Of a stretch of DNA of 64,000 nt, positions 1 through 11,089 are shown one piece after another. Each line of letters begins with the position of its first letter. Positions within the stretch are counted from its first letter, which is position 1. Source of the DNA: Isoetes taiwanensis (taxonomy: Eukaryota > Streptophyta > Lycopodiopsida > Isoetales > Isoetaceae); NCBI GenBank assembly GCA_021234155.1, contig JAJEKV010000003.1:23157569-23221568 (forward strand). Direction: 5' to 3'. The notes below the pieces were generated by a model that did not search any database, was not told the origin of the DNA, and saw nothing but the letters and a program-made list of their open reading frames with translations. A program made the translations under genes and the position numbers.

Positions 1-208
1 TTTGTGTGGAGGTTAGTATGATGAACTTGAGCATTGCTATTGTGCGCTCTGTGGTTTTTTGGGTATTTCGTGATAGGCATTGAGAGAGTTAGATATTTTG
101 GTTTTGGAGGTGAGAATGAGTGAGGATTGAATGGGGAATGTATGCTTGTTTCTGATGCATTGGTGATATGTATTGAGCTGTTGCAGAACATTTGATTGGA
201 AGAAATAT

Positions 209-1225
209 CCCTAGTTCCCATTTTCCATTCAGCACCAGATCCATTCTTCATGTTCATAATGTAATGTTTTAGATGTGTAGCATGTAAGTGGAATGTAGTG
301 ATTTTTGATGATGAAGATGAATGAATTACAGAATAAATTTATTAAGGCTTAATGAAGATTGTAGAGCTAATGAGAAAGAACTTGGTAATTTTTTTTTCTG
401 CTCTGAATATTTGTATGTACAGCTATGTGATCCATTGGTTGAGCTGTGAGAAATATCCCTAGTTCCCATTTTGATTGAGCAACTATTTTGGGATTTAATT
501 AATTAGTGAGAATGAAATAAGTAATATTTTGGGAAATGATCAACAGTCTTGAACAATCTACAAGGTGGCCTTTTGAATTCATAATGTAATGTTTTAGATG
601 TGTGGCATGTAAGTGGATTGTAGTGATTTTTGATAATGAAGATGAATGAATTACAGAATAAATTTATTAAGGCTTAATGAACATTGTAGAGCTAATAAGA
701 AAGAACTTGGTCTGGCATGAAAATGAGGGTGTATTGGCCTAAGACATTTTGATTTTGCTCTGAATATTTGTATCTACGGTTATGTGATCCATTGGTGAGA
801 TCTATTGAGCTGTTAGTTGGTAGATATTTTGTTAGGATTATGTAAGAGGTTAGAAATTAAGAAGCTAACATTAGGAAGGAAGTTTAGAAAGGTATTGTTA
901 GATTATTGGTCTGGCAGAAAAAAAAAAGGGTAGATGAGGGTAGGATTATGTAGGAGGGAGATAAGGAAGGATAGGCATTAGTTTGGTGGTTTATGATTGT
1001 ATCTTTCCCCTTCAAAGGAGTAGTTGGAGTTGAGGAACAGCCTGGGTGGTAACAGCCTTAGGTTAGAGCTCTTAGAGGTGAAACTAGAATTAGAACTCTG
1101 TATCTTGTTGTATAATCAAGAAATTTATTAAGTCTTAATCAAGACAACGTGCAGTTAACAACTAAGAAGTTAAAATTAGGAAGAAAGTTTAGAAAGGTAT
1201 TGTTATATTATTGGTCTGGCACAAA
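209..1225. repeat. Local direct duplications, non-coding
   Basis: A block of about 130 bp at 256-388 (starting cataatgtaatgttttagat) recurs at 580-711 with only a few substitutions, an offset of about 324 bp. Flanking words also recur in the same order: gaaatatccctagttccc near 205 and 447, and ctctgaatatttgta near 402 and 758. A second pair (ggaagtttagaaaggtattg, then attggtctggca) lies near 876-915 and 1181-1220. I see no long open frame or recognisable product in 1-1400. This is probably an old tandemly duplicated repeat. Confidence 0.75.
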
Positions 1226-1670
1226 AAACAGGTTGGATATAGCCCATGGCCTGTTCCTCGAATGAATGTCGTCTACGAATTAAAGGGGATGGAAGAAGGA
1301 AAAACTTTTGTTGCTAATGCTGCGCTAAGAATCTCAGGTTCAGCTCACTTGGTTTAGTTTCATTACAGCTTCTGTTGAGGTGCTCATTGTCTCAATTTGG
1401 AACTTATGATGGCTGGTTCGGATCAGGCAGCTGTTCAGTTGAACTGCAAGGACAGGTTTGTTTGTTTTTTGATTCATGTTATCGTAAAGATGTGTGTTCT
1501 TTGTGTTGTAGTGTGTGGTAATCTATTTAATGTTAGTTTGTTCTTTTTGTGTTTTCGTGTTCAATGGGGATGGTTGTGTAGGGTGGATAGTGAGGCATTC
1601 ATGATATTGGCGAGGGAGTGGTAGGCATGGTTTGCTGGGATGCCGAGGCGAATAGAAATAGACCCAACAA

Positions 1671-2314
1671 CCATCATTCAATTAAATTGGGATTATGTCT
1701 GGTCCAAAATCGCGCCGAATAGGCTTATTATAGGCCATTTTAGCTATATAACCATGTGTTGAATTTGATGAAACTTGTAAAATATGATGGAATTTAACCT
1801 AAAAATTTTATGTTTTGGCAACATAAAAACCTAAAAAATTGCATATTTTAAACACAATTATCCGCAACCGCGAAATTTGTAGAGTAAAATAACAAGTATA
1901 TTTGAATAACTAACTGCAAGAAAGTCCTTATTTTCGAAATGAAAATCGCGCCTTTATGCAGATTCAACTCAAATATTTATACAAACAATAAAATTTATGT
2001 CCTACAAAACGGTCAAAACAGACGATTTTACAAACGTGAAGAGTCTTTATAATGCTCCTGATGCGATTTTATCCTGCCCAAAATACTTAAAATGTCCTAC
2101 AAAATAGTTAAAAAAAAACCAGTTTTAGAGAAAAATAATAACAAAAACATCCTACAAAACAGTTAAAAGAACAACTTTTTATGGAAAAAGTAAATACAAA
2201 ATCGCGCCTGGCGCGATTTAACAAGGACAATCACTCTCAAATGTCCTTAAAAATGTCCAAAAATGACAAAAAATAAGGAATAGGCTAACCTCAAATCGCG
2301 CCAGGCGCGTTTTC

Positions 2315-2351
<37 letters not shown>

Positions 2352-2480
2352 ATTTTTTTTTTTCCGGTCGGCACTCACCTCAAAATCGGCGCCGGTAGCG
2401 ATTTCAACTATGGGCTCTTCACAAAACCCTGCATCATGAGCAAATTTCCTGCTTTGATCTTGAAATTAGCAGCTATAACA
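1671..2480. repeat. Non-coding block with GCGCGATTT words and palindromes
   Basis: The word aaatcgcgcc appears at 1707, 1943, 2198 and 2293. At 2198-2218 it forms a perfect 10-bp palindrome around a single T, and at 2293-2313 a near-perfect one around an A. A second word, tcctacaaaa, recurs three times between 1990 and 2170, each followed by a run like acggtcaaaa or cagttaaaa. A poly-T run lies at about 2317-2350. No coding sequence is evident. CpG-rich palindromes stand out in otherwise AT-rich DNA. Confidence 0.6.
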
Positions 2481-2659
2481 CTTCAAAGTAGGTCGGATTT
2501 GACAGTTAGATCATGCCCAACCCCAAAGCCCCTTCAATAATTGTGATTTTGAGCATTTTTGGGCTGATTCAACATCAGAATTTGTATTGCAGCAAGCAAC
2601 TGTGAATCAAGTCAAAATTACAAGGGCTTCTCTCCAGCAACGGACTATTACCATCCCGC

Positions 2660-3250
2660 CGAAGTCTACCTAGCAATAACGTGAGTAATATCTAGAAGAG
2701 ATATGAGATGAGATATTGGTAGTATACCTAGCAATATCGGAAAGAGATAACAGAGTATTGTATTGTTGCGGCCCGGGCATTGCTCCAAGTGCTTCATCCA
2801 CCAGTGTTCCATCCGCCAGTGCTCCAAGCGCTCCACCTGTTACAGTTCGATGTGGAAAAGCTCGATGGAAAACCTTGTGGAAAAGCTCGATGTGGAAAGC
2901 CTGTGGAAAACCTACCCGATATGATAAAAGAGGCGTGGACCTCTTTGTTGAGAAACGAAGAAACACAAAATAAAAGCGGAAGAAATGAGCAACTAAAAGC
3001 GAGGAGGGAGTAAAAAGAAAAGGGACGCGGGAATTTAGAGGAGGAAAAAAAAATAAGGAGAGGGAGCAAAAGAATAGGAGAAAAAAAAGGGGGAAAAAAA
3101 GGACGGAAGGAATCTGAAAATTGAAAATTGAAAAACAAGAAAGGCGGATGGAGAGAAAAAAACAAAAAATGGCCCATATTTGGGGAATAAAAAAAAAAAA
3201 AACGCTGCGGACGAAAAAAAAGTACCAAAATTAAGACATATTCTCAATTT
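2660..3250 (+). other. Upstream region of the Helitron Rep/helicase gene
   Basis: This stretch holds a short direct repeat (tacctagcaata at about 2667 and 2725), inverted ATATCT-rich words, and a purine-rich A-tract stretch (2960-3220) leading into the helicase frame. An in-frame stop at 3232-3234 precedes the open frame. I could not identify a convincing Helitron 5' TC terminus here: the TCTACC at 2665 follows G rather than A. Confidence 0.35.
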
Positions 3251-3252
3251 TT

Positions 3253-6200
3253 TTGAATGATGGTTCAACACAGAATTATTCAGCTGATGACTTGAGGAGA
3301 TTGAGGCGGAATGAATATCAGCGTAGGTGGAGGGCTGGCCTTTCTGAGGAGCGTAGATCTGCCATGAACCAAGCTCGAAGGGAACATCAGCGGGAATATC
3401 AGCGTCAAGTTAGGCGGCGTTTAAATGGAGTAGATAGTGAATTGCAAGGGGGTCTTGGTGGGGAAGATGGTGGTCGGGGTAGTGAAATAAGAACTCAGTT
3501 GACTGCTGGAAGCAGTGGGCAAATAGGGTCTAGTGTTGGTATGGAGGTTGAAACTGATGTTCATGCGGAAGATAGGATAGAAGTGACGGCAGCTGCAGAG
3601 CATTGGCGTCAACAGCTAAGAAGAATGGAAAATTATGTAACTGGTAGGCATAGGGAACTGCTGTGGAACAAGGTATGCGGATTTTGCCATACGGTTCTGT
3701 TGGAATGTGAGACGGAGTTATTTTGTTGCAAGAATGGTGAGCGAATTGTTCCAAGGTTACCTGAGCTGCCTGCTGTTCTTGAACGTCTTTTTAGAGAGGG
3801 CGGTTTAAGCAGGAATAGTCGGAAATTAAATCGCCTTTTTTGTTTCACTGCGTTGTGTGTGGAGGGAGAGTTTGCCCGTTTGGAGTGTCCATCATCTGTT
3901 GCTATGATGGGACGAACCTATCATCAGGTGATGCCAGTCACACGGCCGAACCAGCCGCTGCATTGGTATATATATGATGAAAGCGAAAGGATTACAACTG
4001 CTAATGCACAGTTGCTTCCAGTGCAGTGGGTTATGCAAGTTGGTGGTGTGTTGCAGGAAATAAATCCATATTGCAGACTTATAAGGCAGATGAGAGATAT
4101 GCGAGCTGAGACTGCTTTGCTAAGTTTGAATGGTGCAGTCGTGGAAGATGAGGTTGGTGCTATCATACATAGTGTGACACTTAACCCAAGGGTTAATGTG
4201 TTTTGGCTTCATAGTGAAGAACAACAGGTTTATATTAGCATATTGGATCGACAGTACGAGCCTCTGCAGTATCCATTGCTTTTCCCGCATGGAACACCAG
4301 GTTGGTTCCCATTCAATGAGCAAAACTTTTCACAGGTTGAGTGGTATAGATCGCGGCTGTTACATGAGAGTAGGTTTCTGCTGCTAGGACGGCTTACTTG
4401 TGAGTATTTGGTTGATATGTATTCTCGATATGAGGAGGAGAAGTTGAATTTCCTAGCAACTAATGGGTACAGGAGAAGTAATACGGATATAGATGATGAC
4501 TTTGGTGATGATGATGGGTCTGATCAATCGCGTGTTATGTTGCCGTCATCCTTTCTTGGTTCAAAGTTGTGGTGTTCGGTTCAGATGGCTGACGCGTTGG
4601 CACTTGCAAGAGCCAAAGGGCGTCCTACTCTATTCATAACAATGACTACAAATCCGCAGTGGCCAGAAATAGAGGCAATGCTGAGGCCAGGGCAGACTGC
4701 GGCTGAGATTCCAACAGTGGTAGTGCGTGTTTTCCATGCTCATTTGCAACATCTAAAGAAATTGTTGCGCTCATATTTTGGACCGCTTGCATACATGATG
4801 CACGTAGTTGAATTTCAGAAAAGGGGACTGCCACATGTTCATATGATTGTAAGAACTGAACGTGAGATACCCATGCGAATGATAGACAGTATAATCTCTG
4901 CTGAGATGCCTGACGATGAGGAGCTTGCCTCCCTGGTGCGAAAATACATGATCCATCGGCACTCTACACGTTGCCAGGTAAATGGTAGATGTACTTGGAA
5001 GTATCCACGACCTATGAGTCAGGCAACTTATGTGGATTCAAGAGGTTATGTTCAATATCGAAGACGTAGTGAGGACGATGTGCATGTTGTTTCATATTCG
5101 CCTTTCCTTTTGAAAGAGCTTAATTGTCATGTCAATGTAGATATAGCGGCTACTGTTCAAGTGTTTATGTATTTGTATACATACATCTACAAGGGTTATG
5201 ATAAGGTACAATACAGAATTCAGGCTCAATCAGAAAACCGACCAGAGATGGATGATTATGTGGCAGCGAGATATATATCGTCAACGGAGGCAGCATGGCG
5301 CTTGTTTTGTTATCATGTATCAGAAAAATCTCCAGGTGTAAAATGTCTTCCGGTTCATTTAGAAAATAGAGGACATGTGCGATATAAGAGAGAAAATAGT
5401 GTGTCGTTACTTGAGCGGTATTTTTTAAGGCCATCTGTGGCAGACTTCTCAAAACTGACATACATAGATTACTATGAACAATATGTGTTTTTACCAATGC
5501 ATCGAGGAACCCATGCTGCTGGTGAATACTTAGAGGTTGAGCAGCAAGGTGTCATTAGATGTGTTGTGCGGAAGCGAGTGAAGAGGGAGTTAGTTTGCAG
5601 AATCAGACTAGTGATGCCTCGTCAAGGTGAACTCTTCTACTTGCGTCAGTTGCTTTTGCATACGTCACTGAAAAGCTGGGATGAGCTAAAGGTATACAAT
5701 GGACATACTTATGAGACATATCAGGAAACTGTTGCTGCTATGGGTTTGTTGCAAAATACAACAGAGCCAATATTGACCATGCAAGAAGCTGTTTCATCTC
5801 TTAGGACACCGGCGCAGCTGCGCTTTTTGTTTGCACTTTTAATACTTGATGGAGCTCCGGCTATGGATCTATGGAATCAGTTTTCTGGAGAATTGACAGT
5901 TGATTTTGTTATGAACTCAACGGAGAATGTTGCAGCACAGCAAGCACTCATGTGTGTGGAGAATGTGCTGGTACAACATGGAACAACAGTGACTGCATTT
6001 GGATTACCTGCGATCACTATTCGTTGTGATTTGGTGCTAGAAGAACTACGAAAATATCGTGAGCATGCCAAGTATTTGCAGGAGGCGCACGAGATGCGTG
6101 GCAAAATGAATAGTGATCAGGCTTGTTTGTATGACCACATTGCAGCAATGACACAATATTCCGGAATAAGGGCTCCAATGTTTATTTATGGAAAAGGAGG

Positions 6201-7470
6201 AACTGGCAAGACTTTCCTTTTGAATGCAATCTGTCTGCTGATCAGAGGTCGTCAACGGATTGTATTAACTTGTGCAACGACAGCTTTAGCAAGTCGATTA
6301 TATGTTGGTGGGAAAACTGCCCATTCGTTGTTTCAGATCCCAGTAAATGAAGACAATGTTGCTATCCATTCCATGATTAATGTAACCTCCAACAAGGCGG
6401 CATTGCTTAAAGAGGCCGAGGTAATCATTTGGGATGAATTTGCTATGGCAAATAAAGCTGTGATAGAATCTGTAGATGTCCTTCTACGAGAAATCTGTAA
6501 TAATGATTATCCTTTTGGGGGGAAATGCTTTATAGCAGCCGGCGATTTTAGACAGATTGCACCTATTGTACAGGGATGTGGAAGGCAGGCAACAATAAGT
6601 GCATCTATTAAGTCGTCATCAACGTGGAGATCATTTGTTGTTCACAAGTTGGACAAACCAATTAGGTATGCTGGCGACCGTGAGCTCATAGATTGTGTAA
6701 CATCGATAGGTGAGAACTGGGAAAGTGATGTTGTGACCCTCTCACTATTCCGAACTACAAATTCGGTAGATGAAGCCAAGGATTTCTTGTTCCCTGCCAC
6801 TGTATTGGCATTGCCAGCAATGTGTGAGAAACGGGCATTTTTGTCTCCATTAAATGTATACGTTGATGAATTCAACAAATCGATCCTTGATCGTTTGGCT
6901 GGAGCTGGGAAGAAATACTTTAGTTATGATTCTATTAGAGAAAATGACCAGGTTATACATACTGCTGGATTGACTGAGAATGATTTCCTGCATAATTATG
7001 AACATCCAACTTTGCCGCGTCATGTGCTTGAATTGAAGGAAGGAGCTATATGCCACATCATGCGCTTGTTAGATGCAGAAAAGGGACTTGTGAGAAATGC
7101 AAGGGTTGTTATTCATTCTATGCATGAGAGATATGTGACTGTTCGATTGGTTGGAGTAAATGGCAGTCTTGATGAACACATACATCCTATATCTCGTGCA
7201 GATTTTTATCATCAGCCAAAAAATTCATCGTTCACTATCTATCGGCGTCAATTACCATTGAGGCTTGCATATTCAACGACGTTCCATAGTTGTCTTGGAT
7301 TGACGTTAGATAAAATTGTTTTAGACTTGCGAACTGATGTCTTTGCGCATGGTCAACTGTACACAGCCTTAACAAGGATTCGTCGTAGAGATGATGTGCT
7401 GATACTACATAACAGTATGACATCGTCTGTCACGACTAAGAATGTAGTATACAGGGAGCTTCTAGAGTGA
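3253..7470 (+). CDS. Helitron Rep/Pif1-like helicase transposase
   Basis: An open frame of about 1405 codons, a usual length for plant Helitron RepHel proteins, without any internal stop. The frame opens without ATG at 3253. The first in-frame ATG is at 3364 (residue 38), so translation starts there or in an unseen upstream exon. The N terminus is Arg/Glu-rich. The Rep part contains LFITMTTNPQWPEI, the HUH pair in GLPHVHMIV (His 528 and 530) and a tyrosine block YLYTYIYKG at 640-648. The C-terminal half is a superfamily 1 Pif1-type helicase with Walker A GKGGTGKT (about 980), Walker B WDEFAM (1060-1065), GDFRQIAPIV, and a final HGQLYTALTR block. The protein should nick and unwind DNA for rolling-circle transposition. 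It lies just upstream of an RPA1-like gene, the usual plant Helitron arrangement. An intact frame implies fairly recent activity. Confidence 0.93.
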   Translation: MNDGSTQNYSADDLRRLRRNEYQRRWRAGLSEERRSAMNQARREHQREYQRQVRRRLNGVDSELQGGLGGEDGGRGSEIRTQLTAGSSGQIGSSVGMEVETDVHAEDRIEVTAAAEHWRQQLRRMENYVTGRHRELLWNKVCGFCHTVLLECETELFCCKNGERIVPRLPELPAVLERLFREGGLSRNSRKLNRLFCFTALCVEGEFARLECPSSVAMMGRTYHQVMPVTRPNQPLHWYIYDESERITTANAQLLPVQWVMQVGGVLQEINPYCRLIRQMRDMRAETALLSLNGAVVEDEVGAIIHSVTLNPRVNVFWLHSEEQQVYISILDRQYEPLQYPLLFPHGTPGWFPFNEQNFSQVEWYRSRLLHESRFLLLGRLTCEYLVDMYSRYEEEKLNFLATNGYRRSNTDIDDDFGDDDGSDQSRVMLPSSFLGSKLWCSVQMADALALARAKGRPTLFITMTTNPQWPEIEAMLRPGQTAAEIPTVVVRVFHAHLQHLKKLLRSYFGPLAYMMHVVEFQKRGLPHVHMIVRTEREIPMRMIDSIISAEMPDDEELASLVRKYMIHRHSTRCQVNGRCTWKYPRPMSQATYVDSRGYVQYRRRSEDDVHVVSYSPFLLKELNCHVNVDIAATVQVFMYLYTYIYKGYDKVQYRIQAQSENRPEMDDYVAARYISSTEAAWRLFCYHVSEKSPGVKCLPVHLENRGHVRYKRENSVSLLERYFLRPSVADFSKLTYIDYYEQYVFLPMHRGTHAAGEYLEVEQQGVIRCVVRKRVKRELVCRIRLVMPRQGELFYLRQLLLHTSLKSWDELKVYNGHTYETYQETVAAMGLLQNTTEPILTMQEAVSSLRTPAQLRFLFALLILDGAPAMDLWNQFSGELTVDFVMNSTENVAAQQALMCVENVLVQHGTTVTAFGLPAITIRCDLVLEELRKYREHAKYLQEAHEMRGKMNSDQACLYDHIAAMTQYSGIRAPMFIYGKGGTGKTFLLNAICLLIRGRQRIVLTCATTALASRLYVGGKTAHSLFQIPVNEDNVAIHSMINVTSNKAALLKEAEVIIWDEFAMANKAVIESVDVLLREICNNDYPFGGKCFIAAGDFRQIAPIVQGCGRQATISASIKSSSTWRSFVVHKLDKPIRYAGDRELIDCVTSIGENWESDVVTLSLFRTTNSVDEAKDFLFPATVLALPAMCEKRAFLSPLNVYVDEFNKSILDRLAGAGKKYFSYDSIRENDQVIHTAGLTENDFLHNYEHPTLPRHVLELKEGAICHIMRLLDAEKGLVRNARVVIHSMHERYVTVRLVGVNGSLDEHIHPISRADFYHQPKNSSFTIYRRQLPLRLAYSTTFHSCLGLTLDKIVLDLRTDVFAHGQLYTALTRIRRRDDVLILHNSMTSSVTTKNVVYRELLE

Positions 7471-7586
7471 TATTTAGGACTACACTTCTGTGGTATGTCT
7501 GCACTATTCTCGTGGATATACTAATAGCTTTTATTGCATTTGTGTTAATTAACTGTATTGTTGCTGATATACCATTGTATTGCGTA

Positions 7587-9552
7587 GTGGGGAAGTTACT
7601 AGAGAAATATGCCCTGTTTGCAAGCTCACTCCTTATGTTGCTAATTGGATGATCAAAGTACGAGTAATGTCGAAGAGCATTGTAAGAGCATTTGATAGTC
7701 GTCGTGGTCAGGGGAAAGTTTTCAATGTTGATCTATCAGATACTGATGTAAGGTTCTTAAACATTAGTTGAAATGTTAATTCGAATCATGAGGACTGTCT
7801 TCATACTTGCAGGGAGACGAAATCCAGGCAACTATGTTTGATATGGCAGTAGAGAAATTCTATGGAACACTTGAAGTTGGCAAAGTAGGGTCAATGTTTT
7901 TATTTTGTATTTCATCTTAGAGTGTCATGTTGTGAGGTTTGCTTTCCGTTCGTGCGTTACAGGTTTACTACATATCTAAGGGAACAGTTCGACGTGCAAA
8001 CAAGAAATTTTCAACAGTAAAGCATGATTACCAGATAATCCTTGACGTGGAATCAACAGTGGAAGGGTCTACAGATGCTGATGTTGATACAGAATTTGGT
8101 GTGCGGTCAAATTTTGTACGAATAGATGGGCTGCAACCATACGTGGAGAACAGACTATTGCTTGGCAGGCTCTTTGATCCATTGTTGTGTTGTCCGTAAG
8201 CTGATAAGTATAGTCAGTATTAACATTTGTATGTGTCACAGATGTCATTGGTATTGTTTGCAATGTCTCGGGTGCTATAAACATCAAGAGGAAACGTAAT
8301 AATGAGGATGTGCTGAAACGAGAGCTGACATTGCTGGATGAAAGGTTTGCAGTGTGTTAAATGAGTCACTCGTGTGTTCATATCGGTTTGGATTAACAAA
8401 AGTGAATATTTGTAGTGAACAAACTGTGAAGGTAAGCCTGTGGGGTTCTTTGGCGACAAAAGATACTGAAATGTTAATGCAGACGGTGCATGATAGGCCT
8501 ATAGTAATAATCACAAAACTGCGTGCGAGCAACTTTGAAGGTCTGTGTAATAGGCAATTTCATTGTTGAGGCCTATATCTATTGACCCTTGTGTTCTATA
8601 TATCGCAGGGGTATCGCTATCAACAACGTCTAAGAGCACAATCAATATAAACCCAGACATCGAAGCTGCACGTAATCTGCGATTATGGTAGTTGCTGATT
8701 TCTTTTAAGTGATAAAATTTGGATACTTATATACTGGCATGATTTGTCTTCTCATGGAAGGTATCAATCACGGGAAAAGTAGCAAAAATATGTACCTACG
8801 GGTCTGCTATCCAACCATGTGCTTTTATCAGAAATAAATCCATCAGCTATTCAAGATGGCGAGGCATGTTGCTTCCCATGATTACGTCTTGCTAGTATTT
8901 AGGAAGTTTTTCTGCTGCTGATTTTCGGTTTTGGGTCTGCAGACTGCGTACTTCAATGTCAAAGCAATTGTGAGCTTCATTGATCCGAAGCAAGCCATGT
9001 GGTATGACGGGTGTATATCATGTAAGAAAAAGCCAATTGATCGCAACTCAAAGTTGTGGTGCGAAAAGTATCAACGGGAAACAGAAACTTGCAAAAGGTC
9101 AGATTAATTATTAAACTTAGGCCTTTGCTTTGGAATCTAATTACAGTGCTTTGCATAGGTATGTTTTCCGGGCAATGATTGCGGATTCAACTTGAGAAGT
9201 TAATGTAACTATATTTAATGAGCAAGGTGAGGAGCTCCTTGGATGCACTGCTGAAGAACTATCTCGAATAAAAAATAAGGCAAGAGTACTTTAAAAGCCT
9301 GATGTATTATTATATTTATGTAGGCTGATGTTTACTTGTGTGCAGGAGCAAGGAGAACAGATGTACCTCAATGTGTTGGAGAAAGCAACGTGGGTTACAA
9401 AGATATTCCGTATATGTGTGTCGCAGTCAGAGTACAATGGGTACAAAACAGTGAAGATGATCGTTCGAGAGATTACCCCCATTGATTGGGCATCTGAGAG
9501 TACATCTCTATGTGAACGGCTGCGAAAGATCTCAGAAGATGGTTCTTGCTGA
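7587..9552 (+). pseudogene. Helitron-associated RPA1-like gene, multi-exon, two stops
   Basis: The exons reconstruct a replication protein A large-subunit-like protein. LTPYVANWMIKVRV...VFNVDLSDTD ends at donor 7748, then DGDEIQATMFDMAVEKFYG (7813-7884), then VYYISKGTVRRANKKFS (from 7963). These are DNA-binding OB folds. Further exons give DVIGIVCNVSG (about 8240-8345), KVSLWGS (about 8430), and a zinc-ribbon segment DGCISCKKK...WCEKY (about 9005-9092). The last exon ends EDGSC at 9552. In-frame stops occur at 8780-8782 (TAG, unless this is a donor site) and 9193-9195 (TGA where glycine is expected). One expected zinc-ribbon cysteine reads Tyr (WCEKY). RPA binds single-stranded DNA, and Helitron-borne copies are common in plants. 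I infer a decayed copy beside a still open transposase gene. Confidence 0.8.
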
Positions 9553-9878
9553 AAGTAATATGTCAATTAACAGATGATGCGAACAGTATGTGGGTACTTT
9601 TGTAGGATATACTTAAAATGTAGTTTATCTAAGGTGGATCTTCAGTGACACCTAATTTTCTCTATATTTTTGTTGCTGATTAACTCCATTATCTGCCAAT
9701 AGTAAGTTGCAGTAATAGTATATACTTTATTAAAGTACTTGTTTCAATGTAGTAGTGTCAATGCAGTGCATGCTCTTTTTTATGTATAACTTTGTATAGT
9801 CACACAGGCTACAAATTAGTCTCAAATTATAAATTTATCCCATTTTGTGGGTGTTAATGGCGGACTAAATGGAAGGAA

Positions 9879-10110
9879 GTGGACAACATTGATTTTTCCA
9901 CCACATTTAAAAATGTGCACTGCAGATTTTTGTGCAACGTACGGCATAAATAGTGATCTACAACGTTCGGGTGGAGATATACATCAACCTTGAAAAGCTT
10001 ATTCTACAGATTTTCGCTGATGTTGGAATAGTACATGATAAGACATTAAGGAGATGGTTCTCGTTTGGCGTCAATTTTATCTGTGATCAATCTTTCACTC
10101 CACAACAGTG
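9879..10110 (+). pseudogene. Decayed remnant of the RT element family seen at 48-64 kb
   Basis: Translation in shifting frames gives three consecutive blocks that align, in order, with the N-terminal part of the RT exons of copies A and B. VDNIDFSTTFKNVHCRF (9879 on) matches VVDKIEFSSTFKTVLCRF in B. STTFGWRYTSTLKSLFYR (about 9962-10018) matches TTFGWRYSSNLKD in A. VGIVHDKTLRRWFSFGVN (about 10020-10110) matches KIVHNNTVRKWFSLGLN in A. A stop and frame changes separate the blocks. The rest of the RT domain, including the YxDD motif, is not found nearby. The remnant shows that the family has spread to more than one place in this window. Confidence 0.72.
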
Positions 10111-10155
10111 ACTTTTTTTTTGTTTTTAATAATAACTCAAGCATTTTGTAGAACA

Positions 10156-10861
10156 GATGGATTTTGTCCTGTGTATTTTGATAGATAATCAAGCTGTGGC
10201 TATGATTGATTTTTCATGTGGCCATATTGTACCTGCTGAAAGCATATTACCATTAGGCATTCCTAATGAAGTTATCTGCAAAGGACAGCTGCAGGTGTGC
10301 TTGGACTTTGCGCAGCAGGAGAGGCCTTAGATGCTATGGCATCATTATTTCCAGTTATGCCCATTATATCTGAATGCCTCGATTTTTTAGCAAAGGGATA
10401 GCTTCCCAGGCAATATTGCTAACTCTTGCATGTCATTGTTTCTATTTTGCAGACAACCAGATTGTGGAGCTTATTTATGAAGCAAACCATTGCACTTTGC
10501 TGGTTCACATAGACATGCTTGGAGGCATTACCAACCAAGAGTCTTAACTTTTTTGAATCCAGCTACCTCATGCAAACACTATTTCAAGTTTGGATAAGGT
10601 CAGAGCTCATACATTTTGCTTTATTTTGAATTTGGATAATGAGTGAGAAATCTAACAATGCGAATCATTACTATTACAGATGCAAATTATGATGTGGGAC
10701 AGTTTATCACCAAATTTAAGTCGTTTCTGGCACCAGGCAATCCCGACCTGGTTCTTCTAAATGGGCCCATACTGCAGAAGCTCATTGTTTATCTGAAAGC
10801 AATATCAAAATTTACCATGAGTGAATTGAAGTTGTGCTACAGTGCATGGCGTTGTGTATGA
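10156..10861 (+). other. Coding-like fragments of unknown origin
   Basis: Short frames with protein-like composition follow the RT remnant. One runs from ATG 10156 (ILIDNQAVAMIDFSCGHIVP...) for about 56 codons. A second lies near 10460-10550 (NQIVELIYEANHCTLLVHID) after a candidate acceptor tttgcag. A third runs 10658-10861 (MRIITITDANYDVGQFITKF...). I recognise no family. They could be exons of a captured host gene or the tail of a larger element. Confidence 0.3.
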
Positions 10862-11089
10862 TATAACTCTTAAATTTGTTGATGAATTGTTTAAATCCAA
10901 TACTAGAGCTCTTTGTACCACGTAATGGTTGTTGTGAATGTGTGATGCTTTATTTAGAGGGATACAAAGTTAACCGATGCTTTATTTGTGAACTAGGGCA
11001 TGAGCATGTAGTATCGAATATTCAACAAATACCATGTATTTATGCAAAGGTTTGAAAACTAGCTAAGCCATTATAAAATTAAAGACCAA

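Noticed and set aside
2665-2700. TCTACC as the 5' end of the autonomous Helitron
   Set aside because: It follows G instead of A, does not match the ends of H1/H2 beyond five bases, and no hairpin plus CTRR end was found downstream of 9552.
2794-3271. Phe/Ser-rich minus-strand frames upstream of the helicase
   Set aside because: They are the reverse of a purine-rich A-tract region and lack any domain or conservation.
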